Shown here piece by piece: positions 1 to 11,043 of a stretch of 64,000 nt of DNA. This DNA comes from Ischnura elegans (Eukaryota > Arthropoda > Insecta > Odonata > Coenagrionidae). Both the position numbers and the translations under genes were made by a program. How positions within the stretch are numbered: the stretch's first letter is position 1; each line of letters starts with the position of its first letter. Below the pieces are notes generated by a model that made no database searches, had not been told where the DNA came from, and saw only the letters and a list, made by a program, of their open reading frames with translations. The stretch lies in the NCBI RefSeq assembly GCF_921293095.1, contig NC_060254.1, positions 3,472,001 through 3,536,000 of the forward strand, given 5' to 3'.

Positions 1-1214
1 ACATATTATGTTGTAAAGTAGCTGAAATGTTTAATCAGTATTTTGCCCTTCAGTTTACCCCGAAAAAAATAAAACTGATAGAAACATTTCTTAATATATT
101 TGTAATTTTTCTATATTCCACAACTTATAAAAGTATTGATATTTGTGAATGTTAATAACTTACTATTAATGCCACGTTGCCAAACGGGGCCGCGCCGGGC
201 CAGTGCCGCTGATGCTGGTTACAGGGAAGCTAAGTGTTGCGCGCAAGACGTGGCAACGTAGCATTCGTTCGCTCCGGCGTATTTTTTTAATGCCCATTTA
301 TAATCTATACTACATATGAATCATATACTTCCGGATGATCCTATTAAAATGTGAAAAGTACGATGCATGGAAATTTTAAAATAATCCCTCCAAGAAAGGC
401 CAAGAGATAAATACTAGTGGCAGATCAAGAAATACCGGAGGAAGGTCAGACCTCAGACAACTAAAGGGAGGAAATACATCAGACAACTAAAGGTTCTGCC
501 TGGGAGTAGGGATGAAGATTTTCCAAAGCAATTATACTTCGAAATGATTTCAACACGGAATGTTAAGTATTAAATTATAAACGACAGAATAACAAGATAA
601 TAACCCTATGGTTTGGGAAAAATTAGGCTACTGTTGCACCACTTAGACCTATTGATGAGTTATTCCTCAAATCATTGTTCAGAATATTCACCAATCATGA
701 AAAACAACTAAGAGAAAACCAGACCTATCCAATCACGGTGGATAGGAATTATTGCCCTCATTGCTACTAACTACTTCTAAGTCACATGTCTGACTGTTTC
801 TCCTAATGGGCGTTCCAAGTTGAGTAAGGCCACTTTATGATGTTTCGAACGAGTAGACGCTCTTCCAAATATTTGAGCTACTTAGTGATGTCGTTGTATT
901 GTTAATTATATCGCCTGATGTAAAGAAAAGCTGCCTTATTTACTTCGAACGATACTAACTACATCTCACCAAACCAGTATCAAAGGCTTTCACAAGTTCA
1001 CCCGGAATGTTTAACGGCCAAGAGCCCGTTTAGGATGGTGCTACTACAGGTCAAAAGGTACTCACGGAAAAAATATATCATAATCAAGCTCATCACTTTT
1101 TTCAATATGGTATTTTATTGTCTCGATGCCTGCAAAACTGTATTTTGAATAAATTGTGACTTATTTCAGCCAATGGAAATTCCAGATAGAACGCCGTCTT
1201 AAGTTATCTACGTG
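1..1214. other. Non-coding DNA, no gene seen
   Basis: AT-rich sequence with no open frame of note and no recognised repeat except the small inverted repeat near 168-265. Nothing here looks like an exon, RNA gene or transposon protein. Confidence 0.5.
168..265. repeat. Small 98-bp element with 15-bp inverted ends
   Basis: AATGCCACGTTGCCA at the left end matches the reverse complement of the right end in 14 of 15 positions. The interior is GC-rich, unlike the AT-rich flanks. This fits a tiny non-autonomous DNA element, but no target duplication is visible and no second copy was found in the window. Confidence 0.35.
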
Positions 1215-1925
1215 TAATTAATACTCTAAAAGCCACCTCTAGGGTGTTTGGCGGGGAGTGATCAATCACCAGCACGCAGGAGGATTTCTACATGCCCAGC
1301 ACATAATCATAAAAACGTTACGCATAGTAGCAAATCGTACTCAGACATGCAAAGGCAAAATTGGCCATCCACTTATGATGACAATCTGCGAATGAAGGTG
1401 GTAACATGCCGTTACAAATACTAGGAACATTCAGAAACACACATTAAGGAATAGATAAGATAGAAGGATACACCGCTAGTCAACCTAACTATTTGTAAGT
1501 CATAACGCTGCCCTTATAGGCTCTTATCGGTAGCGGAAGAACGACATTCGCAATCCATCTGTTCTGCGGTCTATCTCTCTTATTTTATTTTTATAATCTG
1601 ATCCATCGTAGCATACTAGCGATCGTAAACTATGGCCACCTTCCTCGGAAAATAAAAAGCTCTTCCCTTTAAATAATAGATTTAGTTTCGTTTTCAATCT
1701 ACGGTCTGACAGTTGTTCGAAGGGATCAGTAACACTAACAAGGCTTTCGTAACGACCTTTCACATACCTGGCAGCTCTCATATCTACTCTTTCTCTATTT
1801 TTAGTTTTTTCCAGAAGACTTTCATCCCAAACACTGGCAGCGTATTCTAAATGGGGTCTAACGAGGGAGAAGTAGCTAATTTCTCTCCCTTTGTCATCGT
1901 TCTTTCCAAGTATTTGTTTGATACC
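1215..1925 (-). pseudogene. CR1/Jockey-like LINE 3' end (RT C-terminus plus 3' UTR)
   Basis: On the minus strand, about 1912 down to 1524, the translation reads as the C-terminal tail of a non-LTR reverse transcriptase: VRPHLEYAASVWD, then RAARYVKGRYESLVSVTD, then a DRRLK...LNLL block. This is the post-RT region where LINE proteins of the CR1/Jockey group keep the LEYAA..W and RRAAR.V motifs. The same protein segment recurs on the plus strand at 46.04-46.34 kb. The 3' UTR runs to the conserved terminal hairpin at about 1229-1258. The endonuclease and RT catalytic blocks are missing, so it is a 5'-truncated dead copy. Its 5' edge abuts a Penelope-like fragment at about 1912. The clade call is inference; LINE identity is secure. 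Confidence 0.75.
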
Positions 1926-2045
1926 ATGTTCGGCCACTGAAGATTTTTCCGGTTGACATAGCCTGAAATGCCTTTGATGTTCCTTTATTCTCGTGGCAAT
2001 TGTCCTGCCAGTTTCACCCACGTATACTTCTAAACATTCACAGGG
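1913..2045 (-). pseudogene. Penelope-like element, GIY-YIG endonuclease fragment (inverted half)
   Basis: The minus strand encodes PCECLEVYVGETGR followed by RIKEHQRH and SSVAEHGIKQ. This matches the N-terminal half of the GIY-YIG endonuclease that ends Penelope-like retroelement proteins: Cys pair, VYVGETGR as the GIY-YIG block, conserved Arg and KEH. The fragment stops after AEHGIKQ and runs straight into unrelated LINE sequence. The same AEHGIKQ block restarts on the plus strand at about 2047, so this piece is the inverted half of a split insertion. No full ORF remains. Confidence 0.7.
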
Positions 2046-2278
2046 ATTCAGTGGCCGAGCATGGCATCAAACAAAATCCCGCCATTCATTGGGAAGATGT
2101 GAAGATCATCTCTCGGGAAAAGAATTTTAGGGAAAGGATTACGAAGGAGGCCATAGAGATCCAGCTAACGGACAAGAACTTCAATAGAGATGGCGGTTAC
2201 TCCCTCAGTAAAGTATGGAAATCCGTATTGAATAAAATCCAATTGGCTAATACCAAGGACCAATCAGAGGGAACCTGA
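2046..2278 (+). pseudogene. Penelope-like element, C-terminal end of endonuclease
   Basis: The plus-strand frame reads DSVAEHGIKQ, then HWEDVKIISREKNFRERITK, then EAIEIQL, NFNRDGGYSLSKVWKSV and a stop at 2278. In Penelope-like proteins the stretch after the KEH block is AEH...I..RE...R...KEAIEI....NFNRD.GY.LS..W, which is what is seen here. With the inverted piece at 1913-2045 it accounts for most of the GIY-YIG domain, with about 28 bp present in both halves. A hammerhead-like motif typical of these elements follows at 2326-2370. The reverse transcriptase is absent, so this is a dead, 5'-truncated copy. Confidence 0.75.
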
Positions 2279-2325
2279 CATCCCTGCACGCTATATAAGG
2301 CGAACGCCTTCCCAGAAATGACACT

Positions 2326-2370
2326 CAGCCCTGAAGATGGAGTACGACTCGTACCCCGAAACGTCGGCAG
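2326..2370 (+). ncRNA. Hammerhead-ribozyme-like motif of Penelope-like element
   Basis: Core CTGAAGA at 2331-2337 and GAAAC at 2358-2362 bracket a stem II in which GTAC pairs with GTAC. GTC at 2363-2365 would be the cleavage triplet. Stem I is CAGCC/GGCAG with one mismatch. Stem III would have no loop nucleotides, so a single copy is probably weak or acts as a dimer. Hammerhead motifs are known in Penelope-like elements, and this lies just after the endonuclease stop codon as expected. Confidence 0.45.
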
Positions 2371-2399
2371 CCATGAAGGAGATTACCCGGTGGAGAACT

Positions 2400-3510
2400 C
2401 GAATAGCTTTCACTACCAATTAAGGATAACCATCTTAAGACGTATGAAAAACTGAGGTCTCGAATCTCGAATAATATTTTGCGATAAAAACTTATAAATA
2501 TAAGGTTTCATTTTGAAAATATTCTTGTCTACCATGACTTTTCTGAGAAAAAGGTGGAGAGAAAAAAAACGTTGTCAGTGGGGCTCGATCCGGTGACCTC
2601 CGTATTGACAAAGTCTTAACTTGTTTTCAATGATAAGAAATGAAAATGAAATAAGAAAATTAAAGGGGGAGGGCGACGTGGTTCCACAAGTTGTGAATTC
2701 CCTGGAGCACGTCCCCGTGGGGGGCGGAAGACTTCAGGGAACTCCCACCAGCCTGAAATCCTCCGACATCCACTGGGCTGAAGAACCAAGACCACGCCGC
2801 CCTCAAACAATAAGGGCGAAAAATTAGGGATATAAACAACTATCCTGCCGGTAACCATGGTAATCCTTCTCGATTAAAAGGCCCAGTCACGAGGCTGGCA
2901 TTTTCGCGAAGAAATTTAATTCACCAGTCTATAATGTTGACGAGACTGGTCCGAAAGAGATAAACGAATTAAGATAATCTAATTTCGATATTTACGTCAC
3001 ACATTTAACGTGTATCTCATGTTTGTATATACAATTTCATATCGCGGTAGAAAATCAATATATTATGGCTCCATGGTGATGGACTATTGTTGCCCACTAG
3101 AGGTCCAGTAATTAGAGTTATTTCATTATGGCGCTTCAGTTCTTAATTACGTTGTGATTACTTCTGGCTACTGACATATAATGCAAATATAAACGAGGAA
3201 AAACTAGGACATAGAAGCAAATCGGACCAACTGCCCATTATTTTCCTTTTATCTTGACGTATTTCTCGTTCAAAACTGCCGTCGTATTTGTGTTCACCTA
3301 TCACTTTTTTCATCTCTTTGCCTGTGCCTCAAATTTAAAAATATGTGTAAGGATAATCCGAAAAAAAATTCAAATTTGAGATACAGGAAAATGTGGAGGG
3401 GAAAATTTCTACAACAGGAAAATTTCAAGATTAAAGAACATGTTTGAAATAAGTGACAAGCCAGAAAATGAGACAGTCCGAGCGCGAGTGATGTATCCTC
3501 GCATATATTC
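2400..3510. other. Non-coding DNA, no gene seen
   Basis: No convincing coding region or RNA gene. A GC-rich patch lies at about 2660-2820 and a tRNA B-box-like string near 2585, but neither forms a recognisable gene. Confidence 0.45.
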
Positions 3511-3518
3511 GCACATAC

Positions 3519-3781
3519 ATCGGCGGAATAAGGGGGGGCACGGGGGAACGTGACCCCCCCAAACGCTTAAAAATAAACAAGATATACGGTTATCATTACG
3601 TTCATTTTGTTTTGTGTATTACGGAGCCTCCATCATTTAATTTTATATCAACAACTGTCATATTAAAAGAAAGAGAAAATTTCGTGCACTAATTATTGTG
3701 TGTTGTTTTTTATCTCGATTTTGAGAAGACTGTTTGCCTGTCAGACCCCCCCCCCAGAAAAAAATTCTGGATCCGTCCCTG
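3519..3781. mobile_element. hAT-type MITE, family A (GGCGGATCC ends)
   Basis: About 263 bp, starting ATCGGCGGA and ending TGGATCCGTCCCTG, flanked by the 8-mers GCACATAC and GTTCATAC (6 of 8 identical). Poly-G and poly-C runs lie just inside the ends. The interior resembles the copy at 22.34-22.55 kb and, more weakly, that at 62.38-62.58 kb. An 8-bp duplication is the hAT signature. No transposase. Confidence 0.6.
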
Positions 3782-3844
3782 GTTCATACCTCTACTATCC
3801 TATTATACATCCATATGTGAGTGTGTCTCGGCGTGGGTGATGGT

Positions 3845-3890
3845 AAAGTTTTTGGAGGAGGTGACCGACAGGTGAGCTCATTTTCGTGGG
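3845..3890 (-). repeat. 3' fragment of tRNA-derived SINE
   Basis: The stretch reading GGAGGAGGTGACCGACAGGT resembles the 3' end of the SINE at 46.4-46.7 kb in the same orientation. Only the tail is present, so this is a truncated copy. Confidence 0.4.
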
Positions 3891-4499
3891 GAATTCCATA
3901 CTCGATGCATTTAACTTTGCACCTAACTGCGCACAAAGTCGCTTTTCCTATGCAGTGCTTTGAACACCGTCCGTCGCGGTATAGCGACTGAGGCGGGTTT
4001 ATTCTCCGACAGTGGTTTCGTAAGCACGATCTCCATCACGCGTGCCACAGTGAGAACACGACAACGACATGTTCGCTTAGCCCAGTCTCAGATTCGCCTT
4101 GCAAAAAAATAATGTCTGGTGGTGTGGTTGGTAACTGTGGTTGATAACTGACGGACAATCTAGGGTATCGATATAATATATGGGTTCGATTCCTGATAAA
4201 GGAAATTGAGTTTTTCATGGCGAATTTCATCCTTGGTGTATGTGAGCACATTTTGGTCTTCAAAAACTCATGAAACACAAAAAACATCAAAACTCATATC
4301 CTGCGTTAGTTATTGGTACATTATTCTTATGAAAAGTTTTAATTGTCTGTGTCGACTAAATTAGGTGTAAATATTCTTTCTTGCTTGTATGGACTTCACC
4401 GAAAATAGCGAGGCATCCGACGGATCTCGTAAACCGATCGTGAGTGATCAATGTTCATTACAATTCCTGGGTGGCTGAATCTGTAGTGCTAAACGGAAC
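3891..4499. other. Non-coding DNA
   Basis: No gene recognised. A B-box-like GGGTTCGATTCC at about 4183 suggests a decayed tRNA-derived sequence but the rest of a tRNA fold cannot be traced. Confidence 0.4.
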
Positions 4500-4760
4500 A
4501 TGCCTGCCACTGGAATTTGGTTCGGAGGGGGGATTCTAAAACGACGGGAAAAGGGTTAAAAAAACGTGGTACATAGTTATGGTTTTTAAGCAAATTTAAA
4601 ATCTTTTAATAATCGAAAAAACTTCATTTATTAAAGAAATATTTTTTAACTTAACGATTTTTCAATACTTCGTTTTCTTTTGTGAAGGAAAATAATTGTG
4701 TTTTTATATTTCGGGGGGGGGGGGGTCCGGATCCCCGTTCCCCCCTGGCTCCTGGCTACG
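4500..4760. mobile_element. hAT-type MITE, family B (GGCGTAGCCAGG ends), degraded
   Basis: The interior (AATCGAAAAAACTTCATT, then TTAAAGAAATATT, then TTTTTATATTTCGGGGGG) matches the copies at 10.78-11.04 and 18.73-18.98 kb. The right end keeps CTGGCTACG and the left end is eroded. Confidence 0.6.
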
Positions 4761-5005
4761 AAAATGGCATGCGCATAGCTGTCCTAGAAAAGGTATATTC
4801 TTTCTGTGAGTTAATTTGATTAAGGCTGTGAAGAACATGGGGGAATCTTTGGCTACTAGTAGTAGTAATAATGAGCAAAGAACTCAATTCGTAAAATAAG
4901 TGGCGACAGAACTGATTGGCGACTCTAACAATGGCAAGAAAAGAATGGCTAGAGATAGTTTTAGGAGCTTAGAGTAAGGGTTATGTAGTAAAAAGAAAAA
5001 AACAA

Positions 5006-5409
5006 GTGCTTAACCTAGGTGGTATATTGGTGACGAAACTTGTTCTCTGCAAGGTTATGCAAAAGCCGTTACTATCATACGCTTCTCCGGTGTGGCTCAT
5101 GGCGGCGAAATCCATCTCAAGAAAATTCAAATCGCCGAAAGTAAAATTGCTAGCAATATCGTCGGGGCTCCGTGGATCGTACGAAACGAACACATTAGGA
5201 AAGATTTGAAAATCACTCCAATTTTAACTGAACTAAAGGCTGGTTGTAAAATTTCCTTTGAAAAATCTGTGGCATCAACGAATAATAGCTTACTTCAAAA
5301 TGTCTTTAACCATTCAACTTTAAATTCTGAAACGATTAAACACAAAAATCCGCCATCCTCCCCCACCATATCCCTTCCCCTTAATTTATCCCTTACTGCC
5401 ACACTGTGA
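5006..5409 (+). pseudogene. Jockey-like LINE reverse-transcriptase C-terminal fragment, frameshifted
   Basis: Two overlapping frames together read VMQKPLLSYASPVW, then HLKKIQIAESKI, NIVGAPWIVRNEHI and KDLKITPILTELK. Jockey-clade LINEs end in just this order: a PLLTYASPVW block, a K.LQ..QNK.LR.I..APW.VRN..I..DL block, then a short variable tail. The frame changes near 5090-5110, so the copy cannot be translated through. Endonuclease and RT catalytic motifs are absent. It is unlike the other LINE families in the window. Confidence 0.7.
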
Positions 5410-5862
5410 CTTACATATGATTGTATAAAACTGAATGGTAAAAATTCTAGACACACACAAACTGTAGACAGCCAATTTGGCTGGGAACAATGACCAACAA
5501 AAAGAAAATTTCGTCGTGGCGATAGGAGAGTGATATCAACAACAAAAGTGGACTTGCATTAACTGAAAGAAATTGCATTAATGGAATTTAAGACTTAAAG
5601 TATTAGGTGAAAATTCAAAATAAAATCCGAAGGCATTTTGGTTTTGTATGGGGGCAGTTCAAGGTAACACACTTATGGTAAGGTATCTCCGAAACTCCAA
5701 TGAAGAAAGAACTAGCGACAACTTAGTAATACCGAATATCCTTAACTCCTTCTAATAAAGCTCATTCACGTAATTCAATAGTGATTGTAAAATAGTCATG
5801 CTGAGTCTTACACAATGTTTTTTCTTTCTATTACTGCATTTTGATTTCAGAAAGGACTTTAG

Positions 5863-6449
5863 TCATTGAAAACTTTTGAATTCATTTGTCAACCCACAAT
5901 CACATCTATACCCTGGCCTAATCTCTGCTCTAAAAAACCTACAATGCTCAAATAGACTACTCGCTACATATCTAACCCACTCGGCCGTGGAATGAACTGC
6001 CCAACGATTCAGAGAGGTCCGACACGATAGGTTTACCGGCCTAAGGTCCACGAAGGAGGCTCCGATGTCCGCGCAGAAACAACGCACGTTGCCTCTGGTT
6101 TATTCCTTCCACTCGGCTCCAAACCAGAGAACCAGGATCGGGACAACATTAAAAATCGCAAGCGACATCTCGACCCCCTCGGCATCACTGATCCGTTTCA
6201 CTGCGGAGTCCAATCCCATAAAGGAATGGAATGCAGGATCTCCTCAGATCCACGGTCAATGGCGTCGTTGCCACCAACGTGTGCCACGACCGGCATTCTA
6301 GAGCACTTCGTTCCCCGTACCGCCGCACCAGCCGTCCGCTGAACACCGTCACTGGGGATGCATCGTAATGTCACACGGTTGCTTACACCCTCACCGTCTG
6401 CATTCCTCGCAACGGGACCGTCACATGGCGATTTAATTTTGAGAACCAT
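5863..6449 (-). pseudogene. Degenerate SGNH-hydrolase (esterase) domain, probably LINE ORF1
   Basis: Read on the minus strand across several frames, this keeps landmarks of an SGNH esterase. MPVVAHVGGNDA corresponds to the V..H.GTND block, GSEEIL to the helix after it, and SFVDLRPVNL with a later WAVHSTAEW to the last block, where a D..H pair normally sits. The Asp of that pair appears replaced. Such esterase domains are known in ORF1 of CR1-group LINEs, and CR1-like RT debris lies just to the right. The frame is broken by stops. A decayed host esterase cannot be excluded. Confidence 0.5.
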
Positions 6450-6780
6450 TTTATGCTCTATTTAAATTTTCACAAATGTAGCTGCGTCTAATACAAGCTC
6501 AGCTGTCCTGGCGAGGTCTAAATCGGAGGCAAGGTCATTCGATTTAAGGTGATATGCCCAGTTGACGTACGTGTAGCGGATGCAGTTTGGAGAGGGATGG
6601 ATAGTCGGTAGTTGATAAATTAGTTAAGAAATGAAGGTCGTGGGAGAGAGAAAATCGTTCGGCCTGTGTCTGTGGGCAAGAATAGCGTATGCATACGAAG
6701 AAATTGCACGCCAAAATGGAGGGGGTGCCCGGAAAAATAAACACGGGTGAAAAATAGTACCACGCTGTTTTTCGCGTATT
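6450..6780. other. Non-coding DNA
   Basis: No recognisable gene or repeat in this stretch. Confidence 0.4.
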
Positions 6781-6890
6781 TGGTTGGAAGCCGCTAGTGA
6801 TTCAGCGCTTACGTTATAGGCTTAGATTGCTTGAACAATCGAGGACAGACATAGCGATACAGAGAGAATACTAGAACCAAACCATGTTTT
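6781..6890 (+). pseudogene. CR1-like LINE RT tail fragment
   Basis: Encodes a decayed LGW.PL....LR.RLRLLEQ segment. It is near-identical in its CTTAGATTGCTTGAACAATC core to the copies at 9.05 kb (plus) and 7.7 kb (minus). Only about 110 bp remain. Confidence 0.6.
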
Positions 6891-7099
6891 CAGGTCGATT
6901 CAATTATTGACTTTCTTCGCCGATCAGGTATAGGAATTCAACTTCGCGTGAACAGTTAAGTAGGTTTCGTAAAAAAAAGAGGCCACGATGAAAAACCCCT
7001 CAACATATGCGAAATAATTCTCCATAAGATTAATGGATGACGTCTTCCCATCCCCAACCACGCGACTATTGGCATCATGGGGTGTAAAATGTAAATTGA

Positions 7100-7240
7100 G
7101 ACTAATCTACATCATCTAAATCTACATACCGCCGCACAGGACGCCTAAAAGACGTGTGGCAGGGGGTGTTTGGACACCAGCCGTTTATATGCTCAAAAAA
7201 TACGACAATAATTAATTAAAGTCCGGGAGGTGAATAGTTT
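7100..7240 (-). mobile_element. CR1-like LINE 3' terminus
   Basis: On the minus strand this is the 3' UTR end of the family at 9.05-9.40 kb: ACGGCTGGTGTCC, then the terminal hairpin (ACGTC-TTTT-AGGCGT with one G-U pair), then a TAGAT-type tail. No coding part is attached. Confidence 0.65.
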
Positions 7241-7439
7241 CGGTGCAAAATACTTGTATGTATGCTTGAAATATTCGACAATTGACCTTCGCTATTATTT
7301 GTCATTCAAATTCATTTCAACATGAGTTTTTGCAATTGCATTACAGCCTTGTAGCATGCACGGAGACCCTTCCTGAGTTAACTTACAAGGCCATTGCGAA
7401 AGTCGAAAGGTTTTAACTCCCCAAAATGCTTGGAATTTA

Positions 7440-7810
7440 CGCTTTAAAGTACATATCTACATTTACATGCTATCCAGTAAGCCTCCTAAAAAGTCGTGTG
7501 GCAGGAGGTGATAGGACACCAGGCGTTTACACATAAAAATGAAATTCTCAAAGGAAATTGCGATTAGCATTTATTAAAGTCCTTTGTGGTTCGGGCAAGA
7601 CTTATCTATCCGTTCGGCTAAAGAGCTGTCAATTTATCGCTTCTGTAGGACCTGGAAATATAGCGTGGCGCTAATATTATGTTCTCCGTGTCGCTCTTAC
7701 AGATAAATATTCTCAATTGCTCAAGCAGTCTAAGCCTAGCGCGCAGTCACGGAGTCTCTAGCGCTCCCGAGCCTAATTCACTTTACATCTTGGTTTAGCT
7801 GTCTGGACAC
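7440..7810 (-). pseudogene. CR1-like LINE 3' end
   Basis: The minus strand gives ALETPCLRARLRLLEQLRI, SRSYRSDKL and DFN, homologous to the plus-strand copy at 9.05-9.28 kb. The shared 3' UTR and terminal hairpin lie at about 7478-7508. In-frame stops and substitutions show decay. The hairpin here has lost part of its inner pairing. Confidence 0.7.
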
Positions 7811-8502
7811 CCGTAGCAGTTTTCGACGAATAATTCACTATTTAATCAAACTAATTAATACAATAAAGAAGAAGCATCACGCTCACTCGATCTGCCATTT
7901 TTCTCGATTTCCTGGCGTATAATTTCTTTAAAACTTACGCTATTGTTTTGGAATTGTCAAGGTTTCCGTAATACACAACTATATTAGTAATAGTCCGTAT
8001 ATACTATACAGAGTGTTGGTATCAGTGTTTTCCCCGAGGTAAAGTGTCCCGCGTCCTTCGACAGACCGCCCTCCTCCAGGGTGAATGTCACGATTGCGGT
8101 ATGCGCAACTCAAGGCGATGACGAACATTGAGTGCGTGAGAAAGAGAGTGAGTTAACAGAAAATCATTTTAACCGAATTGAGGGCTTTGAAATAAAAAAA
8201 CAGCTTCGGCTGAGTCCATAGGTGTTGGTTGATTTCGAATCTCAAATTCGCAGAATTAGTCAAGTCAATACTTGAGTTTATTCATAAACCAATTTTAATA
8301 GGTAATTAATGAGCGAAAATGTATTTGTTGCACATCCATCAATTGTATTTCAGTGAAATATTATATCAGTGGAGTTGACCGTTCATTACCACTTGAAATA
8401 ATGAGTCAGTATCTCCAATGTTGTCTAAATTACAACCCTCATAAGGGCACTGCGGCAATTAATGTGTAAAGGGAAGTTTTTATGCTTTCCCGGTGACTCA
8501 AC

Positions 8503-8550
8503 TGAATAAGTTTCTCTCGGGTTCGCAACCGGGTGAGAGAATTTATCTGG
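8503..8550. repeat. Short near-perfect hairpin
   Basis: ATAAGTTTCTCTC on the left pairs with GAGAGAATTTAT on the right around a GGTT/AACC inner stem and a tiny loop. It is flanked on both sides by GACTCAA. No neighbouring coding region explains it. Confidence 0.45.
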
Positions 8551-9050
8551 TCAAACGACTCAAATTTGGTCTTCCTTATGAAATGATCCATTAGTACGAC
8601 ACTAGTTCATTCACAAAGGAAAATATATCTTTACGGACGCCGAAGCATAAGGAAATGTATATTCTCTCAACCAACGAGTGAAAGTTAAACAGGAGTTTAC
8701 CTGCAGTTTTTAAATCGGTACCGAATATTCATCATTTTACGCACTTAACAAACCTAATTAAAACTTAATGCCTGCTATGGGATTATTATACTATCATATT
8801 AAAATATGGAGGATTCATTTTTTGTTCGTGATAACAGATAAAACTTCTAAATTGATCGAAATCAAATTTTTACATAAGTTTATTGGCTGGAGGAAATAGT
8901 TTATAGACCACAATAATTTATTTTTGTAGGTACATATCACTAAACGCTAAAAAATAGTATAAATTATCATGGGGTGAGATTTAATTTGTTGAGGGGTTTA
9001 TAATTAACAGTAGCGGCCACCCACCAATACCGATAACGTTACATATTGGC

Positions 9051-9400
9051 AGTGTTACCCAGATGTTAAGCGAATTAGGCTGGGAGCCGCTGGAGACTCT
9101 GAGGCTGCGCGCTAGGCTCAGATTGCTTGAACAATTGAGAATGGATATCTTTGAGAGCGACACGGATAACGTGCTATTAGAGCCCCACTACATTTCCAGG
9201 TCCGAAAGAAGCGACAAATTAAGAGAGATGTTTTGCCGAACGGATAGATATGGGAATTGTGTTTTTCCCCCGAATCATAAATGACTTTGATAGCTAGTCG
9301 TTATTTCGCATTTTCTTTTTATGTGTAAATGGCTGGTGTCCTAACACCCCCTGCCACACGCCTTTTAGGCGGCTTGTGGGGCAGTATGTAGATGCATATA
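9051..9400 (+). pseudogene. CR1-like LINE 3' end with terminal hairpin
   Basis: The plus frame reads ELGWEPLETLRLRARLRLLE, then SRSERSDKLREMFCRTDRYG and a stop. This is the final part of a LINE RT protein: LGWE.L..RR..ARL.LL, ending in a CRT.RYGN-type motif. The 3' UTR carries GGCTGGTGTCC and a hairpin at 9346-9384 in which ACGCC pairs with GGCGG across TTTTA. It ends in GTAGATG. The upstream RT is missing (5' truncation). This is the best-preserved of three local copies. Confidence 0.75.
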
Positions 9401-10778
9401 ACGCCTTATCAACTATGGCTATTCTCGACTTTAGCTAGTGCCGATTGCTTTTTCACTCCATCATGCACCATTACGACAGGCTCACTCAGGATATCAGCAA
9501 GAATGTCTGAATTTTTACACACATTCCTCCAAAGAATGACAACGCAATGTATACGGTAAACTTAAATCCAGAAAACAGAGACGAATTCCCATAAAGTCTA
9601 TTTACACCCGCATTTTACAATCTGTGATGAAAAGTAGAACTATATCCCTTACTTCGGACAGTGCTCATAATAGGTATATCGGAAAACATATTCGAAAGCA
9701 TGTTCGCTTTAAATTAATAACAAATGCAAAAACCCCGATACCTCCACTGAAAAACCGCTCAACAATCGCCCGCTGAATCAAATCCGCTCATTTAGGAGGC
9801 GAAGAGACGCGAAAACGGGATCATCAGCCAGTCAGAGGCATGGAAAGCATTGCGTGAGTTCGCGCGAGACGTGTTGCCCGAAGTTGAAATCTACGACGCG
9901 CGAAACACGTGAAACTCGCCAACATGGCCGCCTGCGTGAGCTTTGTCTCTATTGATGAATTTACTCTATCCGAAATTATGGAACACTTTTCTTACGTACA
10001 CAATTTTAGTGACTACAGATACGGAAATATAATGCCTAGAAGGAGATATGAGTATCTGTTGGAATGGACGGCAAGGAGAACGTATATTTCTGATGATCTC
10101 AGAGGTTACAAATGTTGAAGCATGAGTAGTAAAATCATTGTGTTTCGCAGCGAAAGATGTGTCGGCCAAATGGAAGTCTCTGCGTAACAAATATTACACC
10201 CTGTACCTACTGCAAATTGACGTGTAGATGAGAGTAATAGACTCCCAGAGAATATGGAAGAATGGGGAACATGCATGAAATTTGTTCATCATACTAGTAA
10301 GTCTCATTGAAAAGACAATTTTCTCACGAGTCCAAATATACTATAAGCCAAAACTCTCCTAGCACTCCACAAACGTCATTAAATGCTTGTGTGTGAAGTA
10401 AAGTAAAGTGTGATAGAAAATCGCTTGATGTCACATGACCCGAAACGCCCTCTGCGTCATCGCTCGGTACACCATTCACTTCATCAAGAGAGCGGTGAGT
10501 ACATTTGAGATAGGGACCTTTTTATTATAGTACATTGAAAAAATTGTGCATGTTCCCCATCATACTTATTTGGGGTAGATGATCCAAAAATATTAATAAT
10601 AAGAACACAGCTACCGTGGAAGTATTCCCGGTCGTCACGTTTCATTTGTTTTATTGTCGTTTCTCTGCTGCAGATGGCGGGCGGGAGCCTACGCGTAGGT
10701 TCGCTTTAATGAGAACAGTTCTCGCGAAGAATGACACCGTCTCGTCGCACGCGTGCGCGCCAAACGCACCCATGAAAA
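9401..10778. other. Mostly unique DNA, no supported gene
   Basis: CpG-rich patches lie at about 9780-9930 and 10600-10770. A 69-codon frame at 9909-10118 is not recognised and has no supporting splice or homology signal, so it is not called as a gene. Confidence 0.4.
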
Positions 10779-11043
10779 CGTACCTTAAGCCAGGAATATC
10801 GTTCGGGGGAGGGCCAAAAAAAGCCGAGGGGGAAATTTTTCGACTAACAGGGTACCTCCTAAGTAGAGAGTTATAAACTAATTTTAACTCTTTTCATAAT
10901 CGAAAAAACCTCATTTGTTAAAGAAATATTTGCTATATCAATGATTTTTCAATATTTTGTTTTATTTTATGAAGTAAAGTAATTGTGCTTTTATATTTCG
11001 GGGGGGTTCCGATCCCCCGGACCCATCCCCCTGGCTACGCCAC
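10779..11043. mobile_element. hAT-type MITE, family B
   Basis: Left end AGCCAGGAATATCGTTCGG and right end CTGGCTACGCCAC are the family ends. The interior is closely similar to the complete copy at 18729-18975. The left terminus is mutated and no clear target duplication remains. Confidence 0.65.

Noticed and set aside
820..880. TGTTTCGAACG near 842 as another hammerhead
   Set aside because: No CTGANGA core at the right distance and no stem II.
2560..2630. tRNA-like B box on the minus strand (GGATCGAGCCCC)
   Set aside because: No A box at a suitable distance and no cloverleaf could be drawn.
4120..4200. B-box-like GGGTTCGATTCC
   Set aside because: Acceptor and anticodon arms are absent; at most a decayed SINE head.
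9909..10118. 69-codon open frame beginning MKLANMAACVSF
   Set aside because: No family motif, no splice context and no second copy; length is within chance expectation.
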